Of a stretch of 47,304 nucleotides of DNA, positions 12,291 to 25,551 are shown one piece after another. The first letter of the stretch is position 1. Each line of letters starts with the position of its first letter. Source of the stretch: Pigoraptor chileana (Eukaryota > Opisthokonta > Filasterea); NCBI GenBank assembly GCA_943704495.1, contig CALSCR010000866.1:1-47304 (forward strand). Reading direction: 5' to 3'. The notes under the pieces were generated by a model that saw only the letters and a list, made by a program, of their open reading frames with translations, searched no databases and was not told where the DNA came from. The position numbers and the translations under genes are program-made.

Positions 12291-15200
12291 TACGCTTCTG
12301 TTGGCAAATTGCGTCGTGCCTGGGCGACAATGCTGTCGTGTGTCCGATTACTGTGCATTTCTAGTACTTCCATTCAAGATGCTCATATGTACACACGCAC
12401 ACACACAACATACAACACACATATTCAAGCCAAATGAAATCTCACTCCTCTCCGTCTGTCTGCTTCCACAGCGTGCCCGGTCTGTCTCAACGGTGGCACA
12501 TGCAATGGCGGCATCCGGGGCAGCGGTTCGTGTGCGTGCACTCCCGGATGGACAGGCCCGCTGTGCGACGTCACGTGTCCCGCGGGAAAATACGGCCCCA
12601 ACTGCAACATCACGTGCCTATGCCAGAACGGCGCCGAGTGCGATCGCTTTACGGGTGCGTGTGCGTGCACTCCCGGATGGACGGGCGCCCTCTGCAACGT
12701 CACGTGCAAGGCGCAATTTTACGGCGCAAACTGCTCGAAACCATGCGCGTGCAAGAACACAACTTCTGCGTGCGACCGCTTCACGGGCGCTTGCATGTGC
12801 CTCTCGGGATATACGGGGCCAAAGTGCGATGTGCCGTGTGGCACCAACAAGTACGGACCCAACTGCGCACGCACATGCAACTGTGTGTTTGGCACGTGCG
12901 ACCCTGTGGTTGGATGTCTGTGCCAGGCTGGATATGGCGGCCCCACGTGCGCGTCGACCTGTACGGACGGAACGTACGGCGTCGGTTGCTTGCGCAAGTG
13001 CAGCTGTGCCGATAAGTTCAAGTGTGATCCCACAATGGGGTGCAACTGCTACGACCCGGGGTACAAAACCGGCACCAACTGCGACGTGGACTGTCCGCAG
13101 TACGAGTACGGACCTTCCTGTCCGCGGTACTTTCTCACGAGCATCAATGTAGATGCCTGCATGGCGGGATACTACAGCGTCGACCCCGCGTCGCCAACGT
13201 GCGACAGGGGGTGCTCGTCAACGACTTATGGCTCCAAGTGCGCATACGCCTGTCAGTGTCAGGGCAACAGTGTGTGCGACCGCTACACTGGCGCGTGCAC
13301 GTGCTATCTCGGATCGAACGGCACGTTGTGTGATAAGCCGTGTCCATACAACACTTTTGGTCTCAATTGTGCACTCACGTGCAACTGCCAGAACGGGGGC
13401 TACTGCGATCGGTACTATGGTTGTGTCTGCCCTCCGGGGTGGCAGGGCACTGCGTGTCGGACTGCGTGCGCCGAGGGATTCTATGGCATGAACTGCACGT
13501 CCGTCTGCAACTGTCGCAACGGCGCAAATTGCGACCGCTTTACGGGCACGTGCGCATGCACGCCCGGATGGACGAACGCGACATGCTCTGCCCCGTGTCC
13601 TGCGGGAGCGTACGGACCCAACTGCACGCTGTCATGCACGTGCCAGAATGGCGCCATGTGCGACAGGTTCACCGGTGCGTGCAATTGCACTGCGGGATGG
13701 ACGGGGAACAGCTGCGATGTGCCGTGTCCATCGGGAACATTTGGCGCCAACTGCTCGCTTGCATGCACGTGCCAGAATGGCGCCACATGCGACAGGTTCA
13801 CGGGCTGCGTGTGCGCCCCGGGATACAAGGGCACCGTCTGCGACAGCAAATGTCCGAGTGGATCATACGGGGTGGGCTGCAACGGCACGTGCCTGTGCAA
13901 GAACGGCGCGGTCTGCCACCATGCGACGGGGGCGTGTGACTGTGTCGTCCCCGGATGGACGGGTCCAACATGCAACACTGCGTGCGCGGGCACAGGCACC
14001 TTCGGATACAACTGCAGTCGGCCGTGTCTGTGTGTCAATGGTGGCGTGTGCGATGGCGTCAACGGGTCTTGCAACTGCACGAATCCGGGGTGGCAGGGGC
14101 CGGTGTGCGATGTGAGCTGCTCCACCACGCAGACGTTTGGAGTTGCGTGCACGCAGCCGTGCGTGTGCAAGAACGATGGAAGGTGCGATCCTGTGTCGGG
14201 TCTGTGCACGTGTCCTCCTGCATGGACCGGTATGACATGCGAGACGGCGTCTCGTCCGCCGCCGCCAACCAATGCAACAATCACGCACGCGTCATCGACC
14301 GAAATCCAACTGCGCATCGACGGAGAGGGGTTGGTCGACTGGGACTACGAGGTCAAGCGAATCGGATGCCCTATTGTGCCTAGCATCCGGGTGCGTGCGT
14401 GCGTGCGTGCGTGCGTGCATGTGTGCTCGAGTTGTGTTCGCGCTATTTTCCCTCAACGTATATGCATGTGCGTGTTTTGGTTGCGGCTTTATTTTTTATG
14501 GGAAAGGTTTATGTACTGCATGATTCTCTCTGTTTATGTGGATGTGCGTGTGTGCAACGAACGGCAGATTGTACTAACGCGACGTTTGTGTTATTGCTGT
14601 TGGCTGCTGCCTGTGCGTGCAGATCAAGGCGAACACCACATTTTTCGACACGCGGCAGATCATCGCCAACCAAGAGTATGTGTACGTCGTCACTGCGGTC
14701 AATCCGTTCGACTCCACGGGCAAGGCCGTCTCCGAGAGCCTTCAGTTGCCGTCGGTTCTTACGACTAAACGAGAGCCCCCCCTCAAGCCCTCTGTACTTG
14801 CCGTCGCGACCATGGAGCTTGATCGCCCCGTGCTTGTGCTCACCTGGGTGGATGATCCCACCAGTGCCGAAACAAACACAACTTACATAACGCGCAACGA
14901 CGGCGTCGTGGTCGTGCTGTTTGGGAACCACTCGTACATTGACAGGACTGTGCTGCCGCAGACGGTGTACACGTACACGCTCGTCAACGAGAACCAGTAT
15001 GGGCGGTCGGACGGTGCAAACACTACCGCAAAGACACTTCCTCTCAAGAGCGATTCGCCGCCCTCCGACGGGGCGTCATCTGCGGAGTCTGGCGCGCACA
15101 GTGACGCGGGTCCCATTGCGGGGTCGATTGTGGGCGCCGTTGTCGTGTCTGTCGGTGTTGTTGCTGTGTATGTTGTCATGCGACGGCGTCGGCGGATTAT

Positions 15201-16248
15201 GAAGCACGAGCTTATGGCGCGAAGTGAGCTCGAGCTGATCGACACTGTTGTAAGACGACCGGAAATAGCGGAGATTGAGATACCCGGCTCGTGCATTCGA
15301 CTGAAGGAAAAGCTTGGGGAGGGTGAGTATGGCGAAGTGTACCGGGCTGACGTGGATCTCGGTGCGCACGGAGGCATGCAGACGGCTGCAGTGAAAACAT
15401 TCAAGCTGACGTCGCTGTCGAGTGCGGACGAGATTCGGTCGGCGCGATCGGCGTTTATGAGCGAAATCGACCTTATGAGGACGGGTGCGTTGTGTGTCTG
15501 TGTGTGTTTGTGTATCTGTGTGTCTGTGTGTGTATTTGTGAGTGTCTGTGTCTGTGTCTGTGTCTGTGTCTGTGTCTGTGTCTGTGTGTGTGTCTGTGTA
15601 TGATTCTATGCATCTGTGTACTGTCTGTGTCTAACACCCACACCACAAACACCCACACAACACACAACACACACGCACCCGCACTAACCGCAGTCCCCAA
15701 GCATCCGCACGTGATCGCACTCCTCGGCGTGTGCACGCAGAGTGAGCCCAACTGCGCCGTGCTCGAGTATGCCGAATTTGCCGATTTGCGGCATTATTTG
15801 CTCAAACATGGCAGTGCTCTCAGTGCGGGCGATCTCCTCTGCTTCTGCATTGGTAAGTTTGCTCATTTTCAAGTTGTTTTGTATGGTTTCCACCGCAAAG
15901 TGTGTGTGTGTGTGTGTGTTACTGCGACATTCGGGGTAGTGCGCATGTGTGATAGACGGTCACCCCCACCCCATCGGTTTGTGGTGATTAACTCATCCGT
16001 TCGCTTTTCTTGCCTCTGTGGTGTCGGGCACGTGCCACATTGACTCTCTATATGCCTTTCACAGACATTTCGCGTGGCATGGAGCATTTGGAAAAGGTCC
16101 AAATCGTCCACAGGTATGTGTATGTATACGTGTGTGTGTGTGTCTCTCTCTCTCTGTCTGTCTGTCACTATGTATGTGCCTCTGGGTCTCTGTGTCTCTA
16201 TGTCTTCTTCTCTATGTATGTGCATCTGTTTCTCTGTGTGTCTGTACA

Positions 16249-16282
<34 letters not shown>

Positions 16283-16681
16283 ATTGTATGTGTACGGGTA
16301 GGTGTGTGTCTATGTGTGTTCGTGTGCGTCTGGGTCGGCGCATGTGAGTATATGTGACGGGTGGCTATTGTTGAACCTAACCACTTCAACGGCGATGCAC
16401 TCTCACATAAAATATCCATCCTCACGCCTTGTCTTCCAGGGACCTTGCCGCGCGTAACTGCATGGTTGTGGCTGGCCCGCGGCCGCCAAACACGCAAGAG
16501 CTGGGGTGGACGCTGGGTCCCAAGGCGAATGTGGTCATCAAGATTGCCGACTTCGGTCTCAGTAAAGACACGAGCGTTAGCGGCGACTATTATCAAGCAA
16601 AGACATTCAGGAAGCTTCCCGTGAAATGGTGCGTGCAGATACGAAGTGTGTGTATGTGTTGTGTCTATGTATGTGTGCATA

Positions 16682-16732
<51 letters not shown>

Positions 16733-18045
16733 TGTGTTCGCCTCATGTGTGCCCGTTTTCGTATTGTTTGGATACTGTTTCGTGCAAGGCTCCACGCGTA
16801 TCTTAGCTGTTGTTGAGTATTGTGTCTTTATGGTTTTGTGCTGCGTGTGTTGTGGTTGTATTCTATGGCTTCGATCCAGCTCACAGTGAAGCTTCCACAC
16901 CACACCTGCATGCATATTATTATCCAGGATGGCACCCGAATCGCTTGAAAAGAGGATGTTTACGCATGCGTCGGACGTGTGGGTTCACAGACCGTGCACG
17001 GCGACGCGCTAAAGTTGTTTTTTTGTGCTCATAGTTGTGCAAGAATTCATAGACCGGGTAGCGGAACAGTGCTGCATGCGTGCGGCGTTCTGTCTTTGAG
17101 AGGACTGCTGCAGAGAGACGGTTTATGTGCGTGTGCGCTCGAGGAATGACGGTGGCGAGGATGGCCGTCATCACGGGGCGCTTCCTCCCATTGTGAATCA
17201 TGTGATCTGTCTATGGGGTGTGGGTTAGGGTTATGATTAGGGTTAGGTTGCACGTGGCATTTGTTTGTTGACGCTTTTAGTGTTATGGGCCACCATTCTG
17301 TGCTCCATCTACTAATGAATAGTGTGTGTGTGTGTGTATGACAGGTGGTCGTTTGGCGTGACTGCATGGGAGGTATTCTCGAGGGGTGCAAAGGTGAGGT
17401 CATTGCTTCAGTGTTCTCATTTGTGTATAGTTCATTTTTCGTCGTGTGAAGGCATGCGATACAAAGTACCAACAAATGCACTCTCTCCTTCGTCTTGTCT
17501 TTCAATTTCATGACACACCAACTCCATCGAGACGGATGCCTTCGTGTCATTGACGTGTCGAATTGCTGCCCTCAACACAAACACACACACACAAACATAC
17601 ACATTGTACACCCATCGCTTCGCCTCCCCAGCCCTTCCCCGGCCTTCAAAACCACGAGGTCGCCGACCATCTGTCGCGCGGCATCCGCATGAGCTCTCCC
17701 CCCGGATGCCCACCGAGCGTTTTTACGGTCATTGACTCGTGTTGGCGCAAGTATGCGGAGACACGGCCGCACTTTTCGCAGGTCACCGTGCAACTGCGGA
17801 AAGCGATGATGGTGTTGTGCAAGGGAGCGGCCGCGGGTGACGACGACACAATTGGCGGCGCACTGACACGAGAAAACTCAAGGGCAGATCTGTTGGCGGC
17901 GACGAGAAATTCAGGCGTGGCTGTGGCCGTGGCTGCTAGTGGGTCCGGGGCACCGACGCCCTCAGAGTCGATGTACTTCACGACACTTCCCGATGCCGAG
18001 TATACGGACACGGGCGCTCTCATACGCGACGACTCGCACTGCTGA
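10274..18045 (+). CDS. Receptor tyrosine kinase with MNNL-DSL-EGF (Notch-ligand-like) ectodomain
   Basis: Single-pass receptor, 1479 residues. Exons: 10274-10375, 10703-10853, 11058-11209, 11623-11779, 12022-12207, 12472-14390, 14623-15484, 15694-15852, 16065-16113, 16440-16628, 16928-16978, 17345-17393 and 17632-18045. Residues 1-34 are a signal peptide. A region like the MNNL domain of Jagged/Delta follows (GRISFSVFAVNNPNGELATG, then RCDTYVDACI). A DSL-like module is at ~188-235 (YNLTCDPDYYGDSCGTYC). About 13-14 EGF/laminin-EGF units of the MEGF type extend to ~870, nearly all in one exon. A fibronectin-III-like stretch ends before the membrane span (~1053-1077) and its RRRRR stop-transfer. 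The kinase has LGEGEYGEV (from 1120), Lys1147 in AAVKTF, HRDLAARN (1245-1252), DFG (1283-1285), twin Tyr DYY in the activation loop and KWMAPE, so it should be active. The ligand is unknown. A tail of ~80 residues carries Tyr sites. Confidence 0.95.
11780..12021 (+). repeat. GT tract then CA tract in one receptor-kinase intron
   Basis: GT-rich sequence follows the donor (about 11810-11832) and a long CA-rich tract with TCA interruptions (about 11866-12015) precedes the acceptor. The two arms are complementary. Confidence 0.85.
15485..15693 (+). repeat. TGTCTG/GT tract then CA tract in a kinase-domain intron
   Basis: After the donor come GT repeats and about eight TGTCTG hexamers (15541-15590). 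CA-rich sequence fills the last 65 bases before the acceptor. Confidence 0.85.
17220..17250 (+). repeat. Interstitial telomere-like TTAGGG repeats
   Basis: GGGTTAGGGTTATGATTAGGG followed by TTAGG lies in the intron between the exons ending at 16978 and beginning at 17345. It is a degenerate run of the holozoan telomere unit. Confidence 0.8.
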
Positions 18046-18699
18046 ACATCCGGACAGTCGCTGCCAGAGGTTTAGTTCTGCGGAGACTGTGCGCCGGATG
18101 AATTGAAGCAACCACGAACTGATTCAGAGGACATGAATGTGTTGGTGGCGGCCTGTATACTAAGCTCGGTTGGCTTACTTGTTGAACGAGCCATAGCTCT
18201 AATTGAGTTATCGTTTAGTGGACACTGGCTGTCATGTCGACGTCGGTCGTCACGACGGTCCGTACCCGGGCGGCTTTTTAGATCTTACATAATGACAGTC
18301 ACTGTGTACTGATTCCATTTAACCACGCGACATGGCACATGTTAAATAAATCTGTACTGACAACTGGCAAAATGCCAGACTCAAATAATGTTGTGTTCGC
18401 CGTGACGCTCAACAAAAGTGACATACATAACTTGAATTGACACATTTTAAATTTTAAAGGCTGCGAAAGAGTTGACACATGACTGACGATGACTATGGCA
18501 ACAAAAAAACGTCATACTGGTTGGTGGTTATACACTGCTATACACGCCACTACGATAATGGGTGGTATCGGTTTGTGGGCCGTACACGACACACTGACAA
18601 TGCTTTGCGCCGACACAGTTTTTAATGAATGGCCAGATTGTGAACATTGGCAGAGCAACAGGCACAAGAGCAGACGACGCGGGAAAAAATGAACTGAAT
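18046..18699. other. Convergent 3' spacer and receptor-kinase 3' UTR
   Basis: This lies between the receptor kinase stop and the CCDC93 stop. It contains the AATAAA at 18345 and no repeat or coding signal I trust. Confidence 0.5.
18345..18350 (+). promoter_or_regulatory. Candidate poly(A) signal AATAAA of the receptor kinase
   Basis: Canonical hexamer 300 bases after the receptor stop codon, on the right strand and before the convergent CCDC93 gene. Predicts a 3' UTR of about 320 nt. Confidence 0.5.
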
Positions 18700-21185
18700 C
18701 TACTGTCCACCCGTCTTTAGTTTGGCTTGCAACAGCTCGTTCTTGCGGCACTCCTGTGGCCAACAAACAGAGTAGAGTGAAGAGGGAGAGAATGATGTAG
18801 AACGAACGCCAGTGTGTAAGGAATCGGCAATGAGGAACGCCAACGCCAACTGAAGACACTGACACAATTACCTCGCCCACTCACACACCCAACCACACAC
18901 GCAAACAAAAAAACCTATTCTTGAGCACTACACAAACACGAAACAAAGTGATTGAAGAAGCGGACCCTATCCATACAGACTCTATCACCCGTGACATCTG
19001 GCGCGGTGCACACAACAACAACAGCAAATCCTATTGACATGGGAGCTTCAGGTTGATACTGAAACATCTTCCAAGGTCCAAGGGTATATGCGCCACCCAC
19101 CTCCTGGAACTCCTTCACAGTCTTGTAATAGTGGCGTTGTGCATCGACCAGCTGAAGATATCCGTCGTTGAGTTTGTCTCGTTTTGCCTTTTCGTCTGCC
19201 TTCTTCCTCTCAACCTGCGTGAACACGGCAGCAGAATCAGCGACACGACCACAACAGCGAATGGAGACGAGGGAAATGGGACACCTTCATATTCCACGAC
19301 ACATACAACACATAAACACACACACACACACTGATAAAATACACATACATACCTACACACATACACACATACACACATACACATATACACACATACACAC
19401 ATGCAACACATGCAACACATTAAGACACACACCAGATACATACAGACACGCACACCGAACCCGTGCAAGCAAGAAAGAGGGCAATGCATGCAGTCCCACC
19501 TTGTCCAGATTCGATTTGATACCGGCGACAATCGACTCCATCTGGTGGAGAAACTGATCTTTGTTCTGCGCGGTGGACATGGCGCGCTCAAAGTTGTCGT
19601 GAATTGAATTGAGCAGAGACACTTCCTTCGACAGATACAGACGCGTGTCGTCCAGCGTGTTGTAAAGCGTGAAATACTGCTTCGTCTCGGTGAGCTTGGC
19701 AGCCACCTGAGAAAGTATGGTTCGTTGTCGTTTGTGGTTCGGTTTTGTTGTTGTTGTAGTTGTTGTTTTGTGGGAAGCAAATAAAAATAGACAGTGGCTT
19801 ATGTAAGCATCACAGGACACCAATGAAGACACATCATGCCCTTGTCAAATGGATAGTGTAGAAGAAAAAAAAGGGGATCTAAATGAGACACACACACAAA
19901 TACATACATACACACACACACACACAACATATCAAAGAACGCACCGTATTGTAGAGTTCGACAAAGCGGCGCTGGTACTGCGACAGCTCTGCACGTGACG
20001 GCACCTCGTCGATCTTGCGTTGGACGGCAGCGATGTCCCTGTTCTTCTTGCCGACAAGAAGACGCAATTTGCGCATCTTTTCCCTGTCTGCCTCAAACTG
20101 GGCATCGATCTGAATGTGTGGGTGTAGGCGAGAGTGTCAGAAAGAGAGAGAGAAGAGAGAGAAAGGCGAGAGAGAACGAGAGACAAAGGGAGCGGGGAAA
20201 GTGAGAAAAATGTACGATTCATGCATTCAATTCACTCAAGGAGTCCCCAAGGGCTGCCAGGACGACACGTGACCCCATGACCTTCAATGTTCTCCACAAA
20301 CAGCAACATCCTGCCCAGCATGAACATGTGTTCGCATGAACAGCACATTACTGTCACCCAAAAACATTCACACGGCATTCACACGGCATTCACACACACA
20401 CACATACCTGGCGAATGCGCTCTGCCTCCTCTGCATCGGTGCCGTCGTCATGTCCAAGGGATCGTATAAGCTCCTGAAGCCGGGCCATTTCATCCTGTTC
20501 ATGTGATTGGAAGCGGCAGAAGGAAGTGATGATGTCAGCGGTGTGTTGGTCGTCTTGTTTGTTTGTGTGTGAGTGGATATGCGCGTGTGAAACGCATACA
20601 TTGAAATGGATAATATGAATGGCACAAAACACACGAATAAACAGCGAGGAATTAAGCCATCCTTCCAACGTCTCATCTAAGCACACTGAGGTATGTGGTC
20701 TTCCCGAGTGGTTGTGTGGTTGTGTGGTTGTGTGTATATGTATCTGTGTGTGTGTGTGTGTGTGTGTGTTTGTGTGTGTGTGTGCGTGTGTGTCCGTGTG
20801 TGATGCAAGTGAGTGAATGAGTGAGTGCGTATGCGTGAGTGAGTGAGTGAGTGTGCGCGCGTGTGTGTGTAGTTCACCTTGCAGCTGGCCTTGAAGTCGG
20901 CCTCCTGTCGCTTGAGTGCCTCGTTGATTGCAACGAGCGCACGCAGTTGCTCCAGTGCCGCAGAATTAGACTCGTTCTCCATTGCGTCAAGCTTGGCGGC
21001 CTCGCGGTCGATGCGCGCATTGTACCTGAAAGTGAAGGAAGGCACGTGAGCAGCAGGCACGCGAGAGGACGCGGGTATATGAAGGGGTGTTCGCTGAAAT
21101 ATGGTAAGGCACGAGGGCGGCGGGCTACGATGCAAAACATTGGAGAGGGAGGGGGAGTGCGTGCGTGCGCGCGTCCGTGCGCGCG

Positions 21186-21245
<60 letters not shown>

Positions 21246-23645
21246 CATGTGTGCGATTGCAATAGCGTGCACAGTTGAACAAGGGAGAGACACTCACGCA
21301 GCAGCCTTGCCAACATCCTCTTGGAGCTCAGCATGACGCGCGGCAAGACTTGCGTGCTCGTCGGCGATCTGTGGCGGGGTTCATGCGATTAAACAAGATA
21401 AAGCAAACCAATGTGTCACACACGAATCAGACACCGTATACAGTCGGGGTGCATTTTCTGTTTTGCAGACACACAACAACAGTTCAGCGACACACGCCAC
21501 ACGCACCTCGGCAAGCCTCTTCTCCCTTGCCGCAATCTGCTTCTCCAGGGACTGCGTCTGTCGCTGATGCCCCGCCAGACCCCCAGCTCCACTTCCCGCT
21601 CCACTTCCCCCGAGGCCGTCCACCAGCGCCGCGTGCTTCTCGGCATATGCACTTGCCATCTCGCTGATCTCGTCCGACTGCATGCCCACCATCGCGCCCA
21701 CCGCCGCTGTCGACACGGCCGCCGCATCTCCCGACAGCGCAGACATAACACCCATCAGCGCCTTGATGCGCTCTTCCTCCAGCAGCGCCTCGTTCTCTCC
21801 CTCTTTCTCCTTCGACGAGCCCGACGCCCCACCCGACGCCCCTCCGGCCAGCCCGCCCTGCTGTCCTTGTGCGCCCACAACGCCCTTGACAGCACCACGT
21901 GACGACGATAGCCCCCCACCAGTCCCCTTTTGGCCGTCGGCACCCGCGCTGCCATCGGCGTTCTCGTCGTCGCGGCCCACTCGATAGCGGTGTCCGTACT
22001 CGAGGAGCGTTGCCTGGACACGGTTGGTCTCATCTTCTGCGTTGCGCGCGGTGCGAGAATCGTGCTTTGGAGGGCGGCGGTACTTGCGGACGGGCTTGTA
22101 GGACTCCTGCTCACGCCCGCAGTTGGTTGTGTTGTGGGTGTTTGTGTTATTGTGTGTTTGTGTTTGGGTGCTTGTCTTGTGAGTGTTTGTTGTGTTGTGA
22201 GGGGCGCGGTCGGCTGTGCGTATTTGTATGTGTATATAACTACCAATAATGAATACAAAGGAGGTCTCCTGTGAAAACCAAAAAGGGGTCGAGTGGCGCG
22301 GCGCACCTTTACAGTCTGGACAGTGCCGATCGAAAAGACTTTGCGCAGTGCAAACTCGTCATCCTGCGACATGAGAGGCGGTTAGTGTGGAGAATTGCAC
22401 ACACACACACACACACAATGCACTCAGTGCACAAATGTGGACTCACTTGGGGCAGCGAGTGCTCCTTGTGGAATTGCGAAACGGAAAAGTTGCGAATGTA
22501 ATCGCCGGTTTCCTCACGGACCTCAATGACCTTCTTTACAAGCCACTGCAGTTGCCATTCACCCGCGACACAGTGAATGCGATTAAGTTCAGCAGTCGCA
22601 CATCAGGTGTTTGCATATCATGTGCACATACATTGCATGTATGAACACACACCCCACACACACATATATATATATACATACATATGTATCTAAGATAAAA
22701 ATATACAAAGTAAGACAGATGAAGGAGAGCAATAGTATGGAGTGTGGCACGACATACAGACACGTGCAATATGAGTCTATTTAAGACCAATCGATGCCAT
22801 GCCTCAAGTGCATTGATCATGGCTGTGGAAGCAATTCGGGCGATGCACACGTGACTACATTTTTGCACGGAAGATTAGCACTTGATTGCAATGACACAGT
22901 ACTCTAACCTGAATCACGGGGAAAATGTGGATGCAGTCCAAACCCTGGATCTGATGCGGCTCGATGCGCTGTGGGCACTTCATCTTAGGCAGTGCGGCAA
23001 CAATCTTCTCAGTGACGGCACTGTTAGGGTGTCGAAAAAGACATTCATATGAGACAGAAGCCGCATGCGTTGGTTGGATATGGGAAAGAATGCTGTTTGG
23101 ATGGGCAGAGAGTACGCATCACACTAGTTGTGTTGTTGGGTGTAGGAGGATATGCGGGAGTATGTAGTAGTGACATACGCATCCCTATCAGAAACTAGTG
23201 CGATGACCACACAAGAAACAAAAGCAACAACAATAGCCACACACCCACACTCTCCATGAACCACAACAAGACGTATTGTTGCAGCAAATAAAATCCACTC
23301 TTTAAATTCGGTTCCCACATGGTGACATAGCTGATGCAAGCATATTATATGCACCCACATGCGCTGTCCTATTGTCGCATTCTCCTGGAACAGAATGTCG
23401 ACATCCACACCGACATTGCTGGCGGTGATGGACCACACCATGCCGCCCACAACCTTGTCGAACTGCGAAAGGCTCGAGATACGTGCACGAAAGTACCCCG
23501 CCGCAAGCAGTAGCTCGATGATCTGCTCATACTTCACACGCTGCTCCTCATCACCACGGACCTCCACTTGCACCTCATTGCCGTCCGCATCCAGTTGCGC
23601 TTTGGGCACGCGCTTCAGTCCCGCGAACACGGAAGTGCTCGCCAT
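18700..23645 (-). CDS. CCDC93: CCDC93, CCC/Commander complex subunit
   Basis: CCDC93 works with CCDC22, COMMD proteins and VPS35L in endosome-to-plasma-membrane recycling. Twelve minus-strand exons: 23645-23359, 23020-22909, 22545-22447, 22363-22307, 22106-21507, 21368-21298, 21025-20878, 20494-20408, 20109-19945, 19706-19500, 19214-19101 and 18753-18700; 666 residues (human about 631). The N-terminal globular domain carries the near-invariant family blocks [44 protein letters not shown] and [13 protein letters not shown]. Exon 5 adds a Gly/Ser/Ala-rich insert (about residues 235-290) not seen in animals, to my knowledge. The C-terminal half is coiled coil, ending [12 protein letters not shown]. 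An upstream in-frame ATG at 23675 would add ten residues. I chose 23645 because the sequence after it is the better N-terminus (A at -3, G at +4). Confidence 0.93.
21186..21245 (-). repeat. (CA)n/(GT)n microsatellite in a CCDC93 intron
   Basis: A nearly perfect dinucleotide run about 55-60 bases long. In the sense direction of CCDC93 it is CA and sits about 50 bases after the donor, against the usual GT-at-donor arrangement in this window. Confidence 0.93.
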
Positions 23646-24321
23646 CTTGCTATTAAATTTGTGCAAAACACCCACAGCACACCGCCTTATCCTGATTGAA
23701 TTGACGCTTACAAAATCAATTTTAAATCAGGATGAGGGTTCGGTTTTGAAGCAATACCAACGACCACGTACATTGGTTGAGACGGCGGTATGTGTTGTGT
23801 AAGTGTGTTTGTGTGTGTTTGTGTGTGTGCATCTCTCTCTCCGTTGGAGGCCGTATAAAGACACATAGGTCACGGGACCTGCATCAACAGGCCTTTGTTT
23901 ATCGCCAACAAATGATTATTTATGTATTGAAATTGTATGGATGCGCCGTTATTCAAGTGCGATGATTAGTTGCACAACAGAAGCATATGTTGAGCGTCAC
24001 CAATGCTTTATGTGAGGAGACGTCCCTCACACCCACACACACACACACACACACAGACACACACACACACACACACACACACGAATGCATGTTGGAACCG
24101 CACACACAACCCCTTTGCTTTTATATTCATTTCCTGTGTCTTGGTGTGCTTCTTAGTGAACCGAATCCTGCCGACCCGTGCGTGTTGGGGGACACAGTTT
24201 GTTTATGCATCTTTCGAAGGCAACGGTGCCCTCTCTGTTTCAACTGTTAAACCTCGTCCACCTTTTGCGTCCGCGCGCCCTCCACAAGAGGGATTGCGCA
24301 AGTAGTGCAGCGTAAAAGAAA
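23646..24321. promoter_or_regulatory. Bidirectional promoter region, CCDC93 / AP-3 delta
   Basis: This 676-bp spacer separates two divergent start codons. It carries a (CA)n run near 24033-24082. No TATA box or other named element was recognised. It should hold the promoters of both genes, which both act in endosomal sorting. Confidence 0.5.
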
Positions 24322-25514
24322 ATGTTTGAAAAGACGCTGAACGATCTCATTCGCGGTATCCGCAACAACAAGAACAATGAGGCCAAGTACATCTCTCAGA
24401 TCATCGAGGAAATCCGCAAGGAGCTCAAGAACCCAGATGTCGAGATAAAGGCCAATGCGGTGTCAAAGCTGGCCTATGTGAGTAGTGTGAAGATGATGGT
24501 GTGGGACTGAAGGTAGTGAGTGTCTTGGCGTTATGCCGTTGAACTTCACAAGGATGCGTATGAAAAGGGCCTTTATGTTTTGAATTTACACTACATGGCA
24601 TTGGTGTAGTATTGACATTTTGTGGATTGCTTGAGATTACGAGCACACATGGAGCACACCTGACGATTATGTGCGCATACTCACTCGCCCGTGCATTTTC
24701 TTCGATGCACTCAATCTGCATCCACTTTGCATCCACTTTACATCTATTTTGCATCCACTCTGCATCCACACTGCAGCTGCAAATGATTGGCTACGACATC
24801 AGCTGGGCGGCATTCAACATCATTGAGGTTATGAGTGCGCACAAATTCACGCTGAAGCGCATTGGGTACTCTGCAGCGTGCCAGTCGTTCCACGAGGGCA
24901 CAGATGTACTCATGCTCACAACAAACATGATCAAGAAGGTCCGTTGTTGTTTGTTTTGCGCTGCCCTCATCACCATTGCTTGTATATTTGTGTTGTTTAT
25001 GTACACGCATGCGTACGGATGCAACATATTACTTTGTGAGCTATTGTTGGCTGAAACGAGCTTTAACGTGCGCTTGCGATTAGTACGTTATGTGCGTTGA
25101 GTTGGGTTCAAACGAAACACAAATTCAATTACATGCAACACACATACACACACACACACGATGTAGGATCTCGCAAGCCAGAACCAGTTTGAAGCTGCGA
25201 TTGCTCTGAACGGACTGAGCAACTTCATTACCCCCGACCTCGCACGTGACCTCGCCAATGACATTCTCACTCTTGTGAATTCGTCGCGGCCCATTGTGCG
25301 AAAGCGTGCCGTTCTTATTCTTTACAAGGTGTGTGCTTGGGTGCACGCATTGCATCCTCAATCACCCACAGACGTAGACACAAACACACTGAACCAGAGA
25401 CACACATACAGACACACATACACATCAACTCATGCACTTTCACACACACGGACATACACATCAAAATACGCACACACGCTTAGCACAGACGCAGAGACAC
25501 AGAGATACAGCCTT

Positions 25515-25551
<37 letters not shown>

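Noticed and set aside
13481-14317. 278-codon open frame on the minus strand inside the EGF exon
   Set aside because: Antisense shadow of the Cys-rich repeats; His/Pro/Gly-rich, no domain, and the sense frame is clearly coding.
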